From DUPQ01 sp041678685 (GTDB lineage Bacteria > Bacillota > Clostridia > DUPQ01): DNA of 8,357 bases. Shown here one piece after another: positions 1-5,869 of this stretch (positions within the stretch are counted from its first letter, which is position 1; each line of letters begins with the position of its first letter). The position numbers and the translations under genes were made by a program. Location of the stretch: assembly GCA_041678685.1 (NCBI GenBank), contig JBAYNV010000095.1, forward strand, positions 1-8,357, written 5' to 3'. The notes below the pieces were generated by a model that was given only the letters and a program-made list of their open reading frames with translations, made no database searches and had not been told where the DNA came from.

Positions 1-141
1 ACTTATCATATAAGAAAAGGAGACCGGATCGCCCAGATAATACTGACTCAGTTTTCCGAAATGGAATTCGAATCAGTTGACAGCGTTGCGAAGATAGGAA
101 ACGACAGGGGAGGCGGCTTTGGCTCAACCGGCGTCAAATAA
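1..141 (+). CDS. dut: dUTP diphosphatase (dUTPase), C-terminal 46 codons, 5' end outside window
   Basis: This is the 3' end of a trimeric dUTPase gene, which hydrolyses dUTP to dUMP and pyrophosphate, keeping uracil out of DNA and supplying dUMP for thymidylate synthesis. It is open in frame 1 from the first base and stops at TAA 139-141. Two family motifs are visible: motif IV (KGDRIAQIIL, codons 6-15) and the glycine-rich C-terminal motif V (DRGGGFGSTG, codons 35-44), which closes over the nucleotide in the neighbouring subunit's active site. The usual motif V reads R-G-x-G-G-F-G; here it is R-G-G-G-F-G, one residue shorter. The protein ends two residues after this motif, as is normal. The last 23 bases overlap the start of yigZ, so the two are probably co-transcribed. 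Identity is strong despite the small fragment, because the two motifs in this order and spacing are diagnostic. Confidence 0.92.
   Translation, partial: TYHIRKGDRIAQIILTQFSEMEFESVDSVAKIGNDRGGGFGSTGVK
106..113 (+). promoter_or_regulatory. Shine-Dalgarno site that supports the TTG start of yigZ
   Basis: AGGGGAGG lies five bases before TTG 119-121 and inside the dut reading frame, where it encodes part of the Arg-Gly-Gly of dUTPase motif V. No in-frame ATG lies near the N-terminus of the YigZ reading frame, so this site is the main reason to accept a TTG start. Confidence 0.7.
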
Positions 142-757
142 GGAATGGTTCACGGTAAAACATAATGCAAAGACGGAATTCATTGAAAAGAGATCCAGAT
201 TTATTTGTCATGTTATAAAAGTATATACTGAGAAACAGGCGATCCTTGATATCGCCGGAATAAGAAATGAATACCCCGATGCCAGACATAATACATATGC
301 GTACACCGTAAAAGAAGGCGATGTTCTTTACCAGAGGTTTTCAGACGATGGAGAGCCTCAGGGAACAGCGGGGATGCCGATACTCGAAGTGATAAATCAT
401 AATGATCTGGAAAATGTACTCATCGTTGTCACAAGATATTTCGGAGGCATACTTTTAGGGACCGGAGGGCTTATAAGGGCTTACAGCAAGAGCGCTTCAA
501 TGGGTATAAAGGAAGCGGAAAAGGTAAGAAGGATACTTTGTACGGTTTTATCCATCGATACTGATTACTCATCATACGAAAAGATAAAAAGGCTGCTTTC
601 ACAGTCCGTGATAACAGATACTGTATTTGGTGACTCTGTACACCTGGAGTTAGCAGTTGACCACTTGACCGTTGATAACGAAGTTGATAGAATATATGAG
701 TTGGTGAACAACAAATGCAAAATAGAAAAGAAAAGTAACATCTTTTTGGAGAAATAA
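119..757 (+). CDS. yigZ: YigZ / IMPACT family protein (UPF0029), 212 residues
   Basis: Member of the YigZ/YvyE branch of the IMPACT family. Eukaryotic IMPACT regulates the Gcn2 kinase; the bacterial role is not firmly settled. The Impact N-terminal domain covers about residues 20-130 and shows both signatures: DDGEPQGTAGMPIL (77-90, with one extra residue at the end) and VVTRYFGGILLGTGGL (103-118) followed by IRAYS. Residues about 141-196 fit the small C-terminal ferredoxin-like DUF1949 domain. The length is normal for the family. The start is TTG 119: it has a strong Shine-Dalgarno site and no nearby in-frame ATG, and it places the conserved segment K-x-S/R-R-F-I (EKRSRFI, 23-29) at the usual depth. 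The gene overlaps the end of dut by 23 bases and stops one base before yebC, so the three probably form an operon. Function beyond the family name cannot be read from the sequence. Confidence 0.93.
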   Translation: MAQPASNKEWFTVKHNAKTEFIEKRSRFICHVIKVYTEKQAILDIAGIRNEYPDARHNTYAYTVKEGDVLYQRFSDDGEPQGTAGMPILEVINHNDLENVLIVVTRYFGGILLGTGGLIRAYSKSASMGIKEAEKVRRILCTVLSIDTDYSSYEKIKRLLSQSVITDTVFGDSVHLELAVDHLTVDNEVDRIYELVNNKCKIEKKSNIFLEK

Positions 758-758
758 C

Positions 759-1487
759 ATGTCAGGACATTCAAAGTGGGCGAACATAAAACACAAGAAA
801 GATAAAACCGATGCAACAAGAGGCAAGGTATTCACGAAAATAGGGCGTGAATTAGTCGTAGCTATCAGATCAGGCGGACCGGATCCAAATGCGAACTCAA
901 GGCTTCGAGACGTTATCGCCAAAGCAAAGGCAAATAACGTACCAAACGATACGATCACAAAGAGTCTGAAGAAAGCAGCCGGAGAAGGCGCTTCGGAAAA
1001 CTATGAACAGATCATATATGAAGGTTACGGACCCTGCGGCGTGGCTGTGATAGTTGATGCCATGACCGAAAACAGAAACAGGACAGCTTCTGATGTCCGT
1101 CACTATTTCGATAAATACGGCGGTAATATGGGCACCACAGGCTGTGTGTCGTTTATGTTCGACAAAAAAGGCGTTATAGTCATAGAAGATAACGGGAAAA
1201 TCGATCCGGATACCCTTATGATGGAAGCATTGGATGCCGGTGCTGAAGATTTCGAGAATGAAGAAGGCATGTTTGAAATAACCTGCAACCCGAATGACTT
1301 CTCAGCTGTAAGGGAAAATCTTGAGAAAAAGGGTTATGAATTCATAGAAGCAGAAATACAGATGGTACCGAAGATGTATGCAAAGATCGATGCTGACCAT
1401 GTAGCTTCAATGGAGAAAATGATAGAGCTTCTTGAAGATCTTGACGATGTACAGAACGTATACCACAACTGGGATCAGGAAGAATAA
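759..1487 (+). CDS. yebC: YebC/TACO1 family protein (annotated as YebC/PmpR transcriptional regulator), 242 residues
   Basis: Full-length YebC/TACO1 family protein; members are usually about 240-250 residues. The N-terminus MSGHSKWANIKHKKDKTDAT with RGKVFTKIGREL (21-32) is the near-invariant family signature, and GGPDPNANSRLR (39-50) is also typical. Family members were long annotated as transcription factors (PmpR of Pseudomonas), while mitochondrial TACO1 activates translation and more recent work links bacterial YebC proteins to translation of proline-rich stretches. Which role applies here cannot be told from the sequence. ATG 759 is preceded by GGAG (748-751) with a 7-base spacer, and only one base separates it from the yigZ stop, indicating translational coupling. 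It is the last gene of the run and faces the convergent lipoprotein gene. Confidence 0.96.
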   Translation: MSGHSKWANIKHKKDKTDATRGKVFTKIGRELVVAIRSGGPDPNANSRLRDVIAKAKANNVPNDTITKSLKKAAGEGASENYEQIIYEGYGPCGVAVIVDAMTENRNRTASDVRHYFDKYGGNMGTTGCVSFMFDKKGVIVIEDNGKIDPDTLMMEALDAGAEDFENEEGMFEITCNPNDFSAVRENLEKKGYEFIEAEIQMVPKMYAKIDADHVASMEKMIELLEDLDDVQNVYHNWDQEE

Positions 1488-1697
1488 TCAGTGGGTAATG
1501 ATCCTGTCTTTGACAGTTGAGTAGTATAAAACCGAAAAAGAGTCCATAAATATGGGATATTTTTAGTATATTATAATTATTCGGAAATGCGTAATGTCTT
1601 TCATTTTTCTGATCTGCTATCTCGCTGTCAGTGCATAATCCGAATGCTATATAAAGACTTATTTATAATTTCAAGTTTCACTGTTTTCCACTTCTTA
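1488..1697. other. Non-coding gap between convergent yebC and lipoprotein genes
   Basis: This 210-base AT-rich stretch separates two genes that point at each other. It contains a small perfect inverted repeat CTGTC-ttt-GACAG (1504-1516) with no T-run after it, and a weak stem at 1543-1553. A plus-strand open frame enters it at 1587 but has no Shine-Dalgarno site and runs antisense into the lipoprotein gene. I see no supported gene here. Confidence 0.6.
1542..1564. terminator. Weak candidate terminator, possibly bidirectional
   Basis: CCAT-aaat-ATGG (1543-1554 region) with a T.G extension is followed on the plus strand by a T-rich run (ATATTTTT). On the minus strand the same stem is followed by CTCTTTTT. 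The stem is only 4-5 bp and A/T-rich, so it is poor for an intrinsic terminator. The call rests mostly on its position between convergent genes. Confidence 0.25.
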
Positions 1698-4600
1698 TTA
1701 ATCAAAAATCAAGCTGCTGTACTCAATAAAAAAGGTTACCATGTCATACATGTCATCACCTATCTGCACATGTAGGATAGCTTTTTCTTCATTATATGGC
1801 ATAAGCAGAGAAATGTGATAACCTTCATTAACCGATATTACGCAGTCCCTACCTGTTACCAGATCAAGCACGACTGCTATGCGATTATGAACTTCATTTT
1901 CATCAATTACTGTATATACCAGAAAAGCCAGGTTATCAATACCCGCGTATCCGGATGAATAATATGAGAACATGCTATCATCATATACCCTGACTGCTCG
2001 GGTTTCCAGATCGATTATACGCGCTCCGTTTAAAAGGTCATATACAAACATATATGGATATGAGAGGATTACATCTCCAATCTGTTCACCATTATTGCTA
2101 TACACTGTTTCTCTGGTATAATTTGCAACATCTATTTTTACAACCTCATATGGCGTACATAAGTATACGACATCATCATCGATCCATTGTAAAACATCAC
2201 TATAGCCTGTTGTGTTTGGAATAGGTTTCTCAGTTCCTTCAACGTTATCTTTGACCCATAAGCGACCTACATCCTGTGAGCACCTTTCAGTGTAATAAAG
2301 CATCTTTGTCCCACTTGGATTAAAAGAAGGTTTTAAAGCCCAAGCCACAGAATACTTGTTACCATTGTATATAACTGTATCGGTATATGAATATCCACTT
2401 ACCTGTTTTGCGTTATATAGATCCATCTTTTCTTTTTCCATATCAAGAAAGAATAACATTGATCCTCTTTCAAGTATGTAATTATCGCTGTTTGGTATCT
2501 TATAGGCAGCGTAATCCGCACTTTTTATAACAAACAGTTTCTTTCCATCTTTTTGCACATAGTGATAAGTAAATTCATACTCTCTATACTCATCTAACTT
2601 ATAAGTCAGCGTATTTGCTGATGCCTCTATGAACTGATCATCCTGTTCTGTAAATTTAACTAAAAGAGGTGGAGTATACTTTGGTTGGCCTGATATTGGA
2701 GCTATGGAATATAATATTTTATTTAAATCTTCATTTGTGGTCTGTTTTACCAACAGACCGTTCTGAGTGTGAAAAACTCCCTGATATGGTACAACATCTA
2801 TAGGTTCTTCATTTATCATAAGTACGATATTGTCCATCGGTTCTGATGATTTAGCAATATCTATCTTAAAGGACACATCCTTGTACTTCATATATAGGTT
2901 GTTATCTTCGAACACGAATTCCAAATTCACATATATATACCTGTTATCTGTATCATTGTATCTGTTTGCATCTTCGAATATGGTTCCGCTCTTTAAAAGT
3001 TTTCCTGTGACAGTGTCGATTATTTTTACACTTCTTGCATAATAGACCTGATCGTCCGATATGATGTATTCTATGCCATGAGTGTGTTCTCCTTCTGAAT
3101 ATACTGTAGATGAAACATAAGCTATATATCTGTTATCATTACTTATGGCGATTTCACGCATATGTATTGTATCTTCTGAGAGCTTTATGAGCTTGCCCGT
3201 ATCAGCCTCAGACAGATCGATCCTGAACAAAGCTTCGACTCTCGATGAATGATCATCACCATGCGCAATAATAATAAGATCCTTATCCGCATAAACCGGG
3301 ACCATATAGAAGTCATACCCAGGATAATATACTTTAACGATACTGTTATCATTTATATTCTGTATATATATTCCTTCATATCCGCCATTTCCCAGTTTTG
3401 CATAAACATATCTCTCACTGTCGATAGCGCATATGGCTTTATATCTTATATTCAGAATATCATCTTTTCCCTTTAGCAGTATTTTTTCATTTGTACTTGT
3501 ATTTTTAAGATATATGGAAAAGTCAGACTCCGTCAGACAGTAATCAGTATCAGTGAATCTGAATTTATCTGTATTCTCCGGTTCATCGGTAATCTGCAAA
3601 AAGAAGTCAGATATTTCTACATCTTTCGATGAAGCATATACAACACCTTTGGCAGGAACAGGCCAATATGTGAATCTGTAGTCTTCAACAAGATAAGTAT
3701 ATAGCACCTGCTTATCATTGAAGTTAACATATACTTCTTCTATCCCGCTTAGATAATGCATATCATCTTTTGTTTTTATGATCACCATCTGAATAGTTTT
3801 GTTACCTTGCGCTAAGCCATATCTTGCCTGATATTCATAAGTAACCATATAGTTTCTGATATATACGGTATTATCCGGTGATATATATGCGTCTTCCATA
3901 TCATCATCCGTTTTAGTATCAAATGTCTTCAAAATGCAGCTGTCTCCATATCTGCTTATGAGGTATTCCCTTATCCAGTTTTCAGCGAAATAGAATTGTT
4001 CCTCCTCGACATAGCAGGAGATATCTTCATAAATGATATTCCGCCTGTTATACGGAACCATAATTTCAGCGGTTCGGTCCGGTACATGAGTTACTTCAAC
4101 CATTTTCTTATTGAAGTAATACTCAGCATATGAACCTTTTATGCATATTGCTTTCATGCCGTCAATTTTATCAAATGCATTATCTGATATATACATTGCA
4201 TCATTTCCAACTGTAATGGATTTTATATTGTTATTTATAAATGCGTCATCCATTATCATATCAACGCTGTCAGGAATCGTCACAGAAGTCAGGTCATTAT
4301 CTTTAAATGAATTCCCGCCAATGATCTCTACATTTTCGCTCAATCTAAGCGTCCCTATACTATTGAATTGGAATGCGTCACCATTGATTTTCGTAATGTT
4401 ATCAGGTATATATAAATCTTTTATCTCATTATATTCAAAACAGCTACTGCATATTTCCGATATCCCGGTTCCTAAATGTAAGTTATTTATTTTATTCCTG
4501 GAAAAAGCTGAATCTTCAATAAGCATAATACTGTCCGGTATTGATAATTCAGCAATAAGATTATTACCAAAAGCACTAATACCAATACTTTCCAGTGATG

Positions 4601-5558
4601 CTCCTATAGAAATACTCTTTATCTGATTATGTGAAAAAGCATATTCACCTATCGATACCGCTTTGTTCGGTATTACAATATCCTCTATAGCATTTTCATA
4701 AAAAGCATACCCTTCAATATTTTCGACCGATTCCGGAATAACTAAATAAGTCAGTTTGTTTTCTCTGAAAGCTCCTGTATTAATCGTTTTTAGACTTGAT
4801 GGTAAGGTCACCGATATTAAGCTATTCTGCCAAAAAGCATAATCACCGATATAATTTATGCTGTCAGGGATAATAACAGAAGAAATATCATTCGATGCGA
4901 AAGTCTTTTCATTGATTTCGGATAATGATGTTGGTATGGTTATTTCAGTAAGTTGATTACCTGTAAACGCTCCCTCTCCTAAATATGCCAGTCCTTCGGG
5001 TAGATCAATGCTTACAAGATTGTTCACCCAAAACGCTTTTTCACCTATTATCCTTATGCTTTTTGGTATTTCAGCTTCTTCAAGAAAGCAATAATAGAAT
5101 GCTCCTTTTTGTATTTCAATAACCCCATCGGGTATAATGATCCCGTACAGATCCTTCTGTGCAAATGCATATTCGCCTATTCTTTCAACTTTTACTCCGT
5201 TTATCTTGTCAGGGATGCTTACATATATCCCTCCATTAGTGTTATATCCGGTTATAGTACCTGTCGTTTCATCAAAAGTAAAATATTCAGACTTTGTATA
5301 AGTATCCAGTCTGGCAGGCGTAGGAGTCGGTGTATAGGTAGGAGAAGGTTCTATACTCTGTGACGGTTCAGCAGTCTGGCTGGGCTCTATTGAAGCAGAA
5401 GGTGAAACAAGAGGGCTTGATTCTATGCCTGGTGACTCGGATTCAACGATCTGGGAATTGCCGGGGCTGACAGTTTCAGTAATTTCATCGCATGAGGATA
5501 GCAATAGTAAACAAATCAATATAAACATAAATAACGTGAGGTTCTTTAATTGTTTCAT
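1698..5558 (-). CDS. Lipoprotein with 16 BspA-type (LRR_5) leucine-rich repeats and a large beta-propeller-like C-terminal region, 1286 residues
   Basis: A probable surface-anchored lipoprotein. Residues 1-22 are a signal peptide (K2, K5, then a hydrophobic core) ending in lipobox LSSC with Cys23 as the lipidated residue. Residues 28-82 are a Ser/Pro/Glu/Thr linker ending in PTYTPTPTP, as in cell-wall-spanning stalks. Residues 127-478 are sixteen leucine-rich repeats of the BspA/LRR_5 type, each exactly 22 residues. After about residue 500 there is a stretch I do not recognise (about 500-690). It is followed by segments that look like TolB/WD40 propeller strands: AISNDNRYIAYV (about 804-815) and PSFNPSGTKMLYY (about 1077-1089), each followed by modules of the kind x-I-D-x-x-T-G. 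BspA-type repeats often mediate host, matrix or protein binding; the ligand here is unknown. ATG 5558-5556 has AAGGA four bases upstream. The gene looks more A+T-rich than the flanking genes and may have been acquired separately. It is intact, with no frameshift visible. Confidence 0.88.
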   Translation of the reverse strand: MKQLKNLTLFMFILICLLLLSSCDEITETVSPGNSQIVESESPGIESSPLVSPSASIEPSQTAEPSQSIEPSPTYTPTPTPARLDTYTKSEYFTFDETTGTITGYNTNGGIYVSIPDKINGVKVERIGEYAFAQKDLYGIIIPDGVIEIQKGAFYYCFLEEAEIPKSIRIIGEKAFWVNNLVSIDLPEGLAYLGEGAFTGNQLTEITIPTSLSEINEKTFASNDISSVIIPDSINYIGDYAFWQNSLISVTLPSSLKTINTGAFRENKLTYLVIPESVENIEGYAFYENAIEDIVIPNKAVSIGEYAFSHNQIKSISIGASLESIGISAFGNNLIAELSIPDSIMLIEDSAFSRNKINNLHLGTGISEICSSCFEYNEIKDLYIPDNITKINGDAFQFNSIGTLRLSENVEIIGGNSFKDNDLTSVTIPDSVDMIMDDAFINNNIKSITVGNDAMYISDNAFDKIDGMKAICIKGSYAEYYFNKKMVEVTHVPDRTAEIMVPYNRRNIIYEDISCYVEEEQFYFAENWIREYLISRYGDSCILKTFDTKTDDDMEDAYISPDNTVYIRNYMVTYEYQARYGLAQGNKTIQMVIIKTKDDMHYLSGIEEVYVNFNDKQVLYTYLVEDYRFTYWPVPAKGVVYASSKDVEISDFFLQITDEPENTDKFRFTDTDYCLTESDFSIYLKNTSTNEKILLKGKDDILNIRYKAICAIDSERYVYAKLGNGGYEGIYIQNINDNSIVKVYYPGYDFYMVPVYADKDLIIIAHGDDHSSRVEALFRIDLSEADTGKLIKLSEDTIHMREIAISNDNRYIAYVSSTVYSEGEHTHGIEYIISDDQVYYARSVKIIDTVTGKLLKSGTIFEDANRYNDTDNRYIYVNLEFVFEDNNLYMKYKDVSFKIDIAKSSEPMDNIVLMINEEPIDVVPYQGVFHTQNGLLVKQTTNEDLNKILYSIAPISGQPKYTPPLLVKFTEQDDQFIEASANTLTYKLDEYREYEFTYHYVQKDGKKLFVIKSADYAAYKIPNSDNYILERGSMLFFLDMEKEKMDLYNAKQVSGYSYTDTVIYNGNKYSVAWALKPSFNPSGTKMLYYTERCSQDVGRLWVKDNVEGTEKPIPNTTGYSDVLQWIDDDVVYLCTPYEVVKIDVANYTRETVYSNNGEQIGDVILSYPYMFVYDLLNGARIIDLETRAVRVYDDSMFSYYSSGYAGIDNLAFLVYTVIDENEVHNRIAVVLDLVTGRDCVISVNEGYHISLLMPYNEEKAILHVQIGDDMYDMVTFFIEYSSLIFD
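4125..5180 (-). repeat. Sixteen tandem 66-base units encoding 22-residue leucine-rich repeats
   Basis: The units start at residues 127, 149, 171 and so on to 457 without a single insertion or deletion. The shared pattern is I-G-x-x-A-F, two variable residues, N, one variable residue, L/I, then x-x-I-x-I-P-x-S-I-x-x. Phe at position 6 is present in all sixteen units. Asn at position 9 is present in thirteen consecutive units (3 to 15) and is replaced by Lys, Cys and Ile in units 1, 2 and 16. The last unit runs into GSYAEYYF, the usual closing sequence of such domains. At the DNA level the units are diverged apart from short motifs such as AAAGCAT, so this is an old protein repeat and not a recent tandem duplication. 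Confidence 0.9.
5316..5477 (-). other. Low-complexity Ser/Pro/Thr/Glu linker segment of the lipoprotein
   Basis: Residues 28-81 consist almost only of Ser, Pro, Glu, Thr, Ile and Val, with imperfect repeats (EPSQTA, EPSQSI, EPSPTY) and a closing TPTPTP. Such linkers extend a binding domain away from the membrane and through the cell wall. The short repeats make this the likeliest place for length variation between strains. Confidence 0.75.
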
Positions 5559-5585
5559 TTTTTCCTTTTCTTCATAAGAGTATAT

Positions 5586-5645
5586 TTAATCATACTTTAA
5601 TGCACAGTATGTCCTGCGTTCTGTTCCTGACATTGATCTGGCCAT
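5586..5645 (-). CDS. Possible 19-residue peptide with a strong Shine-Dalgarno site
   Basis: This tiny ORF reads MARSMSGTERRTYCALKYD and then TAA. It is preceded by GGAGG (minus strand, 5658-5654) with an 8-base spacer, the best ribosome-binding site in this intergenic region. It starts two bases after the stop of the upstream 35-codon ORF and ends 27 bases before the lipoprotein ATG, all on the same strand. It is hydrophilic with four basic residues and one Cys. I do not recognise it as a known family. It could be a real small protein, a regulatory leader peptide, or chance. The strong Shine-Dalgarno site and tight spacing favour translation, and conservation is untested. Confidence 0.45.
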   Translation of the reverse strand: MARSMSGTERRTYCALKYD

Positions 5646-5647
5646 AT

Positions 5648-5755
5648 TTACTTCCTCCAGTTATTTATGATCGTAAATAACTGCCTGATAAATATAAATG
5701 TTAGTATTTGTAAGATCAGTATAGCCCACAAAATCGGTTTTTCAAGTATGTTCAT
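5648..5755 (-). CDS. Possible 35-residue single-pass membrane peptide
   Basis: ORF from ATG 5755-5753 to TAA 5650-5648. It starts MNILEKPILWAILIL; residues 8-23 form one continuous hydrophobic segment, followed by a basic tail (R24, then WRK at the end). This layout, a short hydrophobic helix with a charged C-terminus, is seen in many bacterial membrane microproteins, including type I toxins. There is no good Shine-Dalgarno site directly upstream; the nearest purine-rich stretch (AAGGTAAG) is more than 20 bases away, so translation is less certain than for the 19-codon ORF. Its last codons contain the Shine-Dalgarno site of that ORF. No family recognised. Confidence 0.35.
   Translation of the reverse strand: MNILEKPILWAILILQILTFIFIRQLFTIINNWRK
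5658..5683 (-). other. Perfect 10-bp inverted repeat (stem-loop) abutting the ribosome-binding site of the 19-codon ORF
   Basis: The arms CAGTTATTTA (5658-5667) and TAAATAACTG (5674-5683) are perfect complements around a 6-base loop. In the minus-strand transcript the 3' arm ends in the first G of the GGAGG that serves the 19-codon ORF, so a folded stem would partly mask that site. There is no U-run after it, so it is not a normal intrinsic terminator. It could be a translational coupling element or a protein-binding palindrome. Confidence 0.6.
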
Positions 5756-5816
5756 AAAATGTTTACAATTAACTGCTTACCTTACAGCTATTTCTCACAG
5801 ATAGGTAACACATTAG

Positions 5817-5830
5817 TTTATGTACATAAA
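5817..5830. promoter_or_regulatory. 14-bp perfect palindrome overlapping the helicase-gene -35 region
   Basis: TTTATGTACATAAA is its own reverse complement. It covers the proposed -35 hexamer and abuts the LexA-like box, a position where a bound dimeric regulator would block polymerase. A/T-rich palindromes of this size can also arise by chance. Confidence 0.3.
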
Positions 5831-5849
5831 ACACCTGTTCGTGTATAAT
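5821..5849 (+). promoter_or_regulatory. Sigma-A-type promoter of the helicase-nuclease gene
   Basis: A perfect -10 box TATAAT (5844-5849) lies 17 bases after TGTACA (5821-5826), which matches the -35 consensus at four of six positions. Transcription would begin near 5856, giving a leader of only about 14 bases with the AGGTG ribosome-binding site at its very start. Confidence 0.65.
5828..5841. promoter_or_regulatory. LexA (DinR/SOS) box in the promoter spacer
   Basis: Read on the minus strand this is CGAACAGGTGTTTT. The established Gram-positive LexA/DinR consensus is CGAACRNRYGTTYC; 13 of 14 positions agree and only the last base differs. It sits between the -35 and -10 elements, where LexA would block polymerase, and the gene it controls is a DNA-repair-type helicase. 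A second, weaker match follows at 5851-5864. Confidence 0.6.
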
Positions 5850-5850
5850 A

Positions 5851-5864
5851 TGAGCAGGTGTTTG
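5851..5864. promoter_or_regulatory. Possible second, weaker LexA box
   Basis: TGAGCAGGTGTTTG agrees with the Gram-positive LexA consensus at 11 of 14 positions (N counted as a match). With the stronger box it forms a perfect 9-bp inverted repeat, AAACACCTG (5829-5837) and CAGGTGTTT (5855-5863), bracketing the -10. The same bases include the AGGTG ribosome-binding site, so the similarity may partly come from that. Confidence 0.3.
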
Positions 5865-5869
5865 TTTAT

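Noticed and set aside
1510..1515. Perfect TTGACA resembling a -35 box after yebC
   Set aside because: No -10 hexamer lies 16-18 bases downstream; the nearest TATAAA is only 9 bases away. The later TATAAT at 1572-1577 has no matching -35 and no gene to serve.
1587..1775. Plus-strand 62-codon ORF in the yebC/lipoprotein gap
   Set aside because: It has no SD site, no recognisable motif, and its second half is antisense to the end of the lipoprotein gene.
4141..4626. 161-codon plus-strand ORF
   Set aside because: It is a shadow of the repeat region: the 66-base period of the real gene keeps the antisense frame open. It has no SD site and no family features.
4125..5180. Regular 66-base spacing that resembles a CRISPR-like array
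   Set aside because: The units are diverged at DNA level, have no repeat/spacer alternation, and are fully explained by a 22-residue protein repeat.
5555..5575. Six-codon minus-strand ORF (ATG at 5575) overlapping the lipoprotein start
   Set aside because: It is a by-product of an A-rich SD region, with no SD site of its own examined or evident. Its only interest would be as a coupling leader.
5579..5584. Minus-strand TATACT as a -10 box for the lipoprotein gene
   Set aside because: The hexamer 17 bases upstream matches the -35 consensus at only about two positions, and there is no extended -10, so a promoter could not be supported.
5777..5808. 6-bp inverted repeat TTACCT / AGGTAA
   Set aside because: Short arms with a 20-base loop in an A/T-rich region; easily expected by chance.
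5858..5869. GTG start four codons upstream for the helicase
   Set aside because: It overlaps the likely SD site of ATG 5870, has no SD of its own, and sits at the predicted transcript start.
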